Below, piece after piece: positions 55,746 to 64,000 of a DNA stretch of 64,000 bases; the first letter of the stretch is position 1; every line of letters begins with the position of its first letter. This DNA is from Dastarcus helophoroides (lineage: Eukaryota; Arthropoda; Insecta; Coleoptera; Bothrideridae). The notes under the pieces are model-generated. The model saw nothing but the letters and a program-made list of their open reading frames with translations, made no database searches and had not been told where the DNA came from. The position numbers and the translations under genes were made by a program. The stretch lies in assembly GCA_028583605.1 (NCBI GenBank), contig CM053328.1, positions 30,735,578 to 30,799,577 on the forward strand. Reading direction: 5' to 3'.

Positions 55746-58700
55746 TCTAAATATGGAGGAAAAAGTGTTGGGATTTAATACATTTACAAGAAGCTTGACA
55801 TTCAAAACAAAAACGTTTCAAAAAAAAAATAGATAACATTTCGAGGTTAAAGCTAAAATTGTGAAAAATAATCTAAAGGTTGAAACAATTTTGAACTTTA
55901 ATTATAAAATAGAAAGTTAAAAAAAAACTCAATTCCAGTTCAGATTTGAAGTGTTTAATTTGAGCACTTCTTATTGCGATTTTTTTTAAACTTTTTGCAT
56001 ATCTTTCAAAATTTAGACATTTTTGTAAAATGACCAAATTTTTTTGAAATAATCTCCATTTTAAATTTCAACATTTTCAGAATTTAGATTTTTCGAAAAA
56101 AGGAGTTGGTTTTGTAAAAAATTTGATTTTTTTAATTTTGTTTAAACTTACCTTTTTTTGTAAAAACATATTGACTTTTTTTAAAATTTAGTTCTTTAAA
56201 TGGTTGAATTGTTTCAAAATTTAGAATTCATTTCAAGATGTCGACTTTTTTTTAAATATCTCTTTTTTTTGCAAAATTATGTACTACTTAAAAAAAATCG
56301 ATTTTTGTGTTTTTGACTTTTTTCAACTTTTATTTAAAATTTGACCTGTTTATGAATTTGAAAACTTCGGTTTCTTAAATTACGATTTTTTTTTAATTTG
56401 AGACTTCAAAAATTTGGAATTTCGATTTTTGTGTTTTCGACTTTTTTCAACTTTTATTTGACCTGTTTTTGAATTCAAAAATTTGGAATTTCGATTTTTT
56501 TGAAGGTTTCATTTATTTTTTTTTTGAAGTATCAACTTCGAAAATTTTAATATTTTTGAAAAGTTCGATTTTTCTTTGACTTTTCTCTACTTTTATTTAA
56601 AATTTGACCTGTTTTTGAATTTGAAAATTTCGGTTTCTTAAATTGCCATTTTTTTTAAATTTGAGACTTCAAAATTTTGGAACTTCGATTTTTTTGAAAG
56701 TTTCATTTTTTTAAAGTGTCAACTTTGCAAATTTTAATGTTTTTGAAAATCTCTTATTTTGAGTTTTTGACTTTTTTCAACCTTTCTTTTAAAATTTGAT
56801 CTGTTTTTGAATTTGAAAATTTCTGCCAATTAAATTGCGAATTTCTTTTTGAGTCTTCAAAAATTTGGAATTTCGATTTGTTTTGAAAGTTTCATTATTT
56901 TTTGAAGTGTCAACTTCGAAAATTTTAATATTTTTGAAAATTCCCTTTTTTGTGTTTTTCACTTTTTTCAACTTTTATTTGAAATTTAACCTGTTTTTGA
57001 GTTTGAATATTTCGGTTTCTTGAATTGCGATTTTTTTTAAATTTGGGACTTCAAAAATTTGGAATTTTAATATTTTTGAAAAGTTCGTTTTTTTTTAATT
57101 TGGGGATTTTTTTCGAAGATTTCAGTTTTTTTAAAACTTACTTCACTTTTTTTTTGAAAATTTCGAGATTATTTCAGATTTTCTTTTTTATTTTTGATGC
57201 AAAGTGTCGAGTTGTTTTAAGAAGAAAATGTTTCCGAATTTCACTTTTTGTCGAAACATTTCGACTTTTCTAGAAGTTTTGTTTTTTTCATTTTTTGAGG
57301 TTTGCGAATTTTTGCTTAATTTTTTGTAAATTTCGAGATTTTTTGATATTTTAACCTTTTTTTTTAGAAAATTTGATCCGTTTTTGAAGTTGATAATTTC
57401 GGTTTTTTAAATTTCTTTTCCTTGAAAATATCGAATTTTTTGAAGGTCGGATTTTTTTTTAAATCCTCTTCAACAATTTGGGTTTTTTAAAGTTCTCGAC
57501 TTCTGAAAGCTTCGATTTTTTTTTTTAAATGTCAGCTTGGTAAATTTTCATTTTTTTAAATTTCGATTTTTTCATAATTTAGGTTTTTTTCGAAAATTTC
57601 GTTTTTTCAATTTTACTTTTTGATGGTTTCGATATTTTTTTCAAACAAATTACTTGTTTCAACACTTAGGTTTTTTAAAAATTATGAGAATAAACTAAAT
57701 TTGAACACCTCTCATTTCGATTTATTTTAAAGCTCTTAAAATCGCCCAATCTCGACATTTATTTCAAAATGACGTAATTTTTTGAAATTTTCTCCGTTTT
57801 ATATTTCAAACTTTTTTAACATTTGGATTTTTCGAAAGAAAGTGGACTTTTTGAAGTTTTTTTTTTTCAACACTAACTTTTTCTGAAAATAGATAATTGA
57901 CTTTTTTTACGTCAACTTTTTTCAAAATTTCGAATTCGAGTTTATGAGAAGAAACTAAATTTGAACACCTCTCATTTTAGTTTATTTTAAACCTCTTAAA
58001 TCCCCTAATCTCGACATTTTTTCAAAATGACGAAAATTTTTGAAATTTTCTTCGATTTATATTTTAAACTTTTTTAAAATTTGGATTTTTCGAAAAAAAG
58101 TGACTTTTTGAAAAATTTGCTTTCTGAAGGTTTTTTAACACTTCACCTTTTTTTGAAAATACATAATTGACTTTTTCGAAAATTTACTTTATTAAAAGGT
58201 TGAATTTTTTCAAAATTTAGAATTCATTTCAAAAGTTTAACTTCATTTCAAAATTTCTTACTTTAAAGAATTTTCTTTTTTTTTTCACAAAATTTCGACT
58301 TTTTTAAAAATTCATTTATTTGAACCTATTTTTGAATTTAAAAATTTGCTTTAATTTCTTTTTTTTTTTTTGTTGAAAATATAGATTTTTTTAAAAGTCG
58401 GAGTTTTTTTAAATTCCGAATTTATTGTAAAATTGTCACCTCTTTTCCAAAATTGGAACCTTTTAAAAAATGTTGACCTTCTTTAAAAGTTTCGATTTTT
58501 TTGGAGTCAACTTCAGAAATTTTGATTTTTTTTTAAAATTTTGATTTTATCAAAATTTGGGTTTGTTTCCAAAAATTTTGGTTTTTTCAATCTTACCTTC
58601 TTAATAATTTTGACATTTTTGGTTGAAAGTATCCGCCGTTTTTGAAAACCACACTTTTTTTTAATTTCACATTTTTCTCAAAATTTTCACTTTTCTAGAA

Positions 58701-58950
58701 ACTTTTTTGTTAATTTCGATCTTTTTTAAGTTGTCGAATTTTTTTGAAAATTTTCTGAAAATTTCTAGTTGTTTTTGAAAATGTTTACTTTTTTTTGGAA
58801 AATTTCGACAATTCTTGATTTTGACTTCTTTTAAATTTCAGTTATTTTTTAAATTGTGACTTCTTCGCAAACTTTCATTTTATTTTTCTTCGACTCTTTT
58901 TTGAAAAATCACGATTTTTTTTTAGAATTTATTTTTTAAAATCTTTTTTA
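55746..58950. repeat. Degenerate T-rich A/T-tract array 6
   Basis: T-rich on the plus strand. A ~190-bp unit repeats between about 56340 and 57070, marked by GACCTGTTTTTGAATTTGAA at about 56344, 56458, 56606, 56800 and 56990, followed by GAGACTTCAAAAATTTGGAA. A ~270-bp duplication spans about 57695-57860 and 57965-58130, marked by GAACACCTCTCATTT. CR1 copy E ends it on the right. Confidence 0.8.
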
Positions 58951-59238
58951 GTTCAATCCACTCGCAAAGGGCAACCCCATTATGCCTTTAAAACATTGCA
59001 AGTAGGATGCAAAAACAAGGATAGATGGCGATGAATCGCCTTCTTAAACAAGGATAGATTGTAATTTTTGGGGAAAATTCCGTTCGGTAACGAGTTCCAT
59101 AGCTTGGAAGTTCTATACAAGAGTCCCCGTAGACAGACTGTGTCAAGCTGGACTGCACAGAAATTTGCTGTCTCCGACTGCCTCGTATGCCTCAAAAATC
59201 TTGCCCTTGGGGGAGGGGGGGGAGCAATCCTATTAAAA
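58951..59238 (-). mobile_element. CR1-like fragment, copy E (3' end)
   Basis: Minus-strand 3' end with ANFCAVQLDTV, RTSKLWNSLPNGIFPKNYNL, SLFKKAIHRHLSLF and the CGCAAAGGGCAACCCC 3' UTR (in parts). The 5' side is truncated in a G-rich stretch at about 59211-59222. Array sequence is T-rich on its left and A-rich on its right. Confidence 0.85.
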
Positions 59239-60110
59239 AAAGGCTAATTTCTGAAAAAAACCATGAATTATAAAAAAATTGAAACTTCCAAATTCAAGCC
59301 AAGGTTTCTAGAAAAAATCGAAATTAAGACTGTAATCAAACATTTACGAAAAAATTAAGAATAGAAATCGAACGTTTGAAAAAAAAAAAAATTGAAGCTT
59401 CTCAAAAAAATCCTAATTTATATTAAAAATAAATTTTTGTAAACTTTAAAGTTAGAAGAGAAATTTTATAACCAAGCATTTAAGCAGTCTATTGTACATC
59501 GGATATTTGTTTAAGAATATCAAAAAACTTAAAATTTCGAAGGTGTAAATAAAATATCGGGAAAAAAATTGAATATTGAAGAATTTTGAGATAAAAGTAG
59601 TTTCGAAAAAAAAACACAAAAAAAACCCTTAAAATGTCGAAAACGGTTCATATTTAGGGTCAAATTTCAAAAAAGTCAACTTTTACTAAAAGAAATTAGT
59701 TTTGAAATTTAATTTTTAGGAAAAATACCCAACAAAAATTGAACGCACGAAAAGATGAAATTTTAAAAAAAAATCATGATTTGTAAAAAAATATACGCGT
59801 AATTTCGAGAAAAAAGTGATAATTTTGATTCTATTGAAATGAGATTTTTGAAAATGAATCTTCTCAACAGTTAACGAAATATCTACTTTTTTGTCCTAAA
59901 ATTTAGATTTCAAATTTGGGTTTTTACAAGAAATTTCAACCTTTTTTCGACGTACTTTTTCACGATTTTTTTAATCGTCAATTTTTTCTATTAATTTTTC
60001 AAACCTATTTTCAAGTTTTCCTTTTCCTTAAAATATAGATCGCAAACTCGAAAAATCGAAAATTTTATTTCATAAAATTTTTGTGTTTTTTTTTTAATTT
60101 CGTCATTAAT
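59239..60110. repeat. Degenerate A/T-tract array 6, continuation with polarity switches
   Basis: From 59239 to about 59800 the plus strand is A-rich (AAAAAATTGAAACTTCC, AAAAATCGAAATTAAG). From about 59880 to 60110 it is T-rich again. Motifs are the same family as the other arrays. Confidence 0.7.
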
Positions 60111-60112
60111 TG

Positions 60113-60370
60113 AAATATATATCTTGTTCCCTGAAACCAAGAAAGATTAAAAAACACAACAAAGGTTGTTCTAACGCGTTTCGATAGCCAAGTTATCATC
60201 TTCAGAGAGATACTAGATTAAAAAACACAACAAAGGTTGCTGTAACGCATTTCGAAGCGCGTTAGAGCAACCTTTGTTGTGTTTTTTAATCTTTCTTGCT
60301 TTCAGGGGATAAGATTTGTATTCCAATTTTTGAAGTTAACCAAGGACCAGTCCGCTCCACCAAAAAAAAA
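60113..60370. repeat. Penelope-type hairpin repeat, foldback copy 12
   Basis: A minus copy (60113-60215) and a plus copy (to 60370) with a short intervening duplicate of the GATTAAAAAACACAACAAAG block. It forms the right border of array 6 and ends with GGACCAGTCCGCTCCACC followed by an A run. Confidence 0.8.
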
Positions 60371-60760
60371 ATTATTAACACTAAACTTCTTTTTTGTCCC
60401 AATTTGGTGACAAATTTCTTCAACCGAATTTTGAATTTGAACATTTGAAACTTACTGTAATGAATTTTTTATAAATTTAGATATTGAATCTGAGAAAAAA
60501 ACTGTCGTAGGGTTCCTTGGGCAGAGAGGCCCTTGAACAAGGACACACTGCTAACCTCCGCTAGTTTCGCGACTGGGAAATTCCGTCTTTGGCATATTTT
60601 TAATAAACAACAAACTTAACTGCCGAAAATGTTTAATAAGCTCTGAAAGTAATTCGGCTGATTAGGTTTTGAACATTAATTTTGTGGATGCGTTGTTTGT
60701 TTTTTAAAATTGTTGTTTTAATTTTCGCCAGGCTCAATATTTTCGTTCCAATTTTTACAT
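60371..60760. other. Unassigned sequence
   Basis: A GC-richer patch at 60500-60590 has no match that I recognise. Confidence 0.45.
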
Positions 60761-61137
60761 GTTTTATTTTTTGGAATTCTTGTTTTATTTTTTTGTCAGA
60801 CCGATGTTATAAAAAAACAAAAAGGTAAAGGAGGTGCAATTATTTTCATATTAGTTCCAGTAATTATGAGGCTAAATAATATTCAATTTGTTGTCACTTA
60901 GTTAGGCGATATTTACTCTCGTCAGTCTATCTTATCATATGCAACTAGTGAGTGTGTTTCATTATAAGGTCTAAGCAACTTTGTCCTGAAACAGTGTCCA
61001 TGTTGCGAAGCAGGGGCGCCTTGTTAGGAGCAGTTGTGGGTTGAATAATATTTTTTCTTGATTTTCTTTCCTTGATAGGTTTCCCTAATACGTGGTTTAA
61101 TAATGTTATGATTATGATTATGATTAAAGACACCCTG
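60761..61137. repeat. Dispersed repeat S, copy 2
   Basis: The second copy of the repeat at 48345-48735, same orientation, ending CACCCTGTTTA at about 61132. A short ATGATTATG run lies at 61108-61124. Confidence 0.55.
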
Positions 61138-61247
61138 TTTAAATTATATTAACTTGACCCTGGCGACTTTAACCCTGCAAAATCCAATAACGTCATACTC
61201 ATATATCAAAAAAATTTCTTTTTCATTTGATTTTAATAGAATAATAG

Positions 61248-61504
61248 TGTGGGATTGAAAAGGAAACAAGTTTACACATAGTATTTGCGTGTCCAAAATT
61301 TGCCAGATACAGATATAATCTAACTGGCAAAGAAACATTAAGACCAGAAGATCTGGAAGGAATGAGTGTAGGTCAGAGGCTGAGCCTGGCTGTAAAGACC
61401 GGGATAATATAATGCTGACTGGGACCTGAACAAACTTGTGGAAGTTACAGAGAATTTGGAATCTAGGTGACAGGGCCTATAAAGGTCCCCACAAAAGGAA
61501 AAAA
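61248..61504 (+). mobile_element. Severely 5'-truncated non-LTR retrotransposon with 13-bp target duplication
   Basis: A 257-bp insertion flanked by exact 13-bp direct repeats AATAGAATAATAG (61235-61247 and 61505-61517). It holds the last 52 codons of an ORF2-like protein, a short 3' UTR and an A-rich tail (AAAAGGAAAAAAA). These are the standard marks of target-primed reverse transcription. The intact duplication suggests it is one of the younger insertions here. Confidence 0.85.
61254..61412 (+). pseudogene. Non-LTR ORF2 C-terminal tail
   Basis: One open frame reads IEKETSLHIVFACPKFARYR, then YNLTGKETLRPEDLEGMSVG, QRLSLAVKTGII and stop. The E..(S/T)..H...(C)..CP..AR.R pattern is the C-terminal Zn-knuckle-like end of jockey/I/R1-type non-LTR proteins that carry RNase H upstream. 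The cysteine expected before ACP is F here. The frame itself has no stop, but the 5' nine-tenths of the protein is absent. Confidence 0.75.
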
Positions 61505-61517
61505 AATAGAATAATAG

Positions 61518-64000
61518 ATTCAAAGGTGCTCCCTCCTTATTCTAGTACCAGCTAGAATTTTAGGTGATGCGCATTATTGTACCAGTTGTAAACATTGGCG
61601 ATTGGTTTCCCATTTATATCTTCTGTGTTCCTCTGGTAAAATTGTTTGCATAGTTGGGTGCTCAGATGTGAAAAATTAAGTTGTAGTCACGATAAACCCA
61701 CTAGTTTTACAGGAATAAAAATAGGCTAAATGCTTCGCCTAAAAATTCCCCACATTTTAATAAAAGTTTCATTACAATTGTTTAAGCAGCTTCCGAGATT
61801 AGCCCGGACAAAAAATCAGTCGACAGAGAGGCAGACACTTGACTCTTCAATTTTCTTAATGTAAATAAGTTTAATCAAATATTCCAGTTGACTTATGGAT
61901 AGACACTAAGGTAAATCCAGTGCGTTAGAGCGGGAATGTTAGAGATTTTATTTTGTAATTAAAAAAAAGGATTAGTCAAGGGGATAACCATAAATTTCAG
62001 GCTATTTCTAGTTACGAAATGCTGCCGGAAGTTTTGTAGACAATTCTGGAATATAAATAACCTTACCAGCAGCGTAGTATAATCGGTTGCATTAGTACCA
62101 AACGGCTAAACTATGCCTTCTACGTGGAGCCACCACAATGAGCAATATTAAAAATGTTAAAATAGCGGAAATAAATCAGAGTTTATTGCATGCGTATCTC
62201 GCAGGCCAGACAATCGTATTTTGGAGTCTTTCCAATTTGCATGCATACATTTTTAAAGTTATTCCAAACACATGGCTGATGTTTTCTTTACGAAATTTAT
62301 TTATTCAGAACATGTGATTTTGCCGGCGAAGCCGCATCAAAGTCATCTATTTTGGTCACATCCTTTTTTTTTAAGAATGTCAATTTAAGTGACATTTGCA
62401 ACCACTTTAGAAGCAAGCAATAAGATGTTGTTTTGTAAATACAGCTAACGTTTTTGTTTAGCTATAAACTTCTATCATCGCTCACGAGATTCAGAGGTGT
62501 GAAATCTTTAGTCTTGGCAACTTAGTAGGCCATGAATCGATAAAGCGGTGGTCTCAAATACAAAATAAATGACGGTTAACGAAAATATGGTGAGGGTGTT
62601 TTGCAAAACAATTTTTAAACATTTTTTTAATGCTGTTGACAGAAATTGGTTTGTTTTTTGTGTTATGAATCAGTTTTACGTAATGTGCAAATAAACCTGA
62701 TATCAGTCGATAAATAAACAGCAATTCCTAATAGTCAAACATTTGATTAGAATACATAAACCAATAACAAAATCTAATTCGTGTTAGGTTTTCTCGTAAT
62801 TGGTTAAAAAAATCGTGAATTGAACATTGGTTGTTAATAATTTTGCACGAAATTGGCATAACAATAGTAACTTAAATGATCTCATTTCTCGTTTTTGCAA
62901 TAGTGACCTTCTATAGAATTTTCTCTAATTAGTAATGGGTGTAAACTAAAGTGAGTTGTTTAAAATTAATGTAAAACTGGCTGCTGTTTGTGTCTTAAGT
63001 TCTAAGTATGTATTGGTATTGATACAATTCAAAAAAGGTGTCCCCAAATTTGCATTTTATTTAATGTTGTGATACTATCGTACACGTATTGTATATATTT
63101 GTGTTCAATTTAAAAGTCCACTGAAGTTTGTGGCATTAGTGTAAACAACTGAAAATGCTAGACAAAAATTTTCCACATGACCAGTTACAGTGGTTGTAAA
63201 TAAATGTTTTCTTCGGTAACGATTATCTTGTTTAGGGAACTTACTTCAAGGATTTGAAGTTAACATCGTCAGCTAAAAGTTAGTAGTGCCCAATTTTTGC
63301 AGCTTCTGTTTCCATGTGTACTTACAGTACATTTTGGTTTCTTACATTTATAGCATATTTTGTAGTTTCTACCCCTTCAGCTATCTCACACTATTGAATG
63401 TCGGCAGTGATTATTGTTTATGGACGATGACAGTTTTAAAGTATATTTGCTTTGACACGGTTGTCACAATTTCGTCATTATTTGAAAAAAGAGCACAAAA
63501 CAATTTATGTGAAATGATTCGTTAAATGAACTATTTTCGAAAACAAAAGCGAATTACACCCCCTTTTACAATGTATTTTTAAGGAACGTGACCTACAACA
63601 TCTGTAAAAGTACCAGGTACCCGATATCTAATTTATATTTTTCTGTAATAACGTTTTTCTTTAATAAAAATTAAAATATTTGAACAATCTTCAATTAAAT
63701 CAGTAGGGTTTTATTCTGAGAATTTTGAAAAGATTAATCACCCCAACACTAACGCCAACGACCAAAAAAAATCTCGTCAAGTCCAAAGCGTCAATTTTTT
63801 TTTGAGTCCGCTATTTTTTTAACATCCAAAAAAAGCTCATGAATTTACAATCTGTCTAAAAGAAAAGGTCACCCAGTCCAATCTTGTATATCGTTTCTTG
63901 TCGAGTGAATCGTCTCCCCGTCCGCAAATTTTTCCTTATCGAACCTATAAATAATTAATGAATGAAAACAGTTCGTCGTAGACAGTCACGGATCCCTGAT
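61518..64000. other. Unassigned sequence to the window end
   Basis: No gene, repeat array or transposon is recognisable. A 79-codon plus frame (63286-63525) has no motif. The stretch lacks the T-rich array motif almost completely, so it looks like ordinary intron or intergenic DNA. Confidence 0.45.

Noticed and set aside
1..64000. tRNA, rRNA or other structured RNA genes
   Set aside because: No promoter-box pair or cloverleaf was convincing by eye; a covariance-model scan would be decisive and could not be run.

Overview
This is an arthropod nuclear window, most likely from an insect. It has no intact host protein gene, RNA gene, operon or CRISPR array that I can defend. Nearly every recognisable segment is a decayed transposable element or a tandem repeat. 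The insect assignment rests on the element families (CR1-like and jockey non-LTR elements, Penelope-like remnants, mariner with TA target duplication, an IS630/Tc1-like transposase, two non-autonomous hAT elements, a solo LTR) and on the AT-rich base composition. I cannot name the order or species.

Layout. 0-4.3 kb: a candidate microexon or recursive splice site near 422, CR1 copy A, a truncated jockey element and a Penelope GIY-YIG remnant. 4.4-7.3 kb: degenerate T-rich array 1, followed by a foldback repeat and an 798-bp hAT element. 8.7-10.5 kb: unassigned. 10.6-18.4 kb: array 2, with ~1-kb higher-order repeats. 19-21.5 kb: CR1 copy G and unassigned DNA. 21.6-26.3 kb: a ~110/220-bp satellite, split by CR1 copy B and bracketed by Penelope-type repeat ends. 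27.9-29 kb: CR1 copy C. 29.2-31.8 kb: array 3, in inverted polarity, then a foldback. 32.29 kb: a second candidate recursive splice site. 32.5-34.25 kb: two non-LTR 3' ends in head-to-head orientation, each followed by GAA-type microsatellite. 35.8-41.2 kb: array 4. 41.6-42.15 kb: a GC-rich island. 43-44.6 kb: a dead mariner with a solo LTR inside it. 45.4-46.8 kb: CR1 copy D. 49.3-50.45 kb: a 1.1-kb homopyrimidine tract. 51 kb: a second hAT element. 53.4-54.2 kb: a dead transposase element with long terminal inverted repeats. 55.75-60.1 kb: array 6, with CR1 copy E at a polarity switch. 61.25 kb: a 257-bp non-LTR tail with a 13-bp target duplication. 61.5-64 kb: unassigned.

The two outstanding themes are these. 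First, about 23 kb is a highly degenerate A/T-tract repeat built on variants of TTTTTCAAAATTTCGACTT. It carries several layers of higher-order duplication and is repeatedly bordered or interrupted by one conserved ~150-bp Penelope-like hairpin repeat. Second, two sites join a 3' splice site directly to a 5' splice site on the + strand. They suggest that this repeat-filled stretch may be part of a very long intron. All transposon coding regions seen here carry stops, frameshifts or deletions. No gene in the window appears able to make a functional product.
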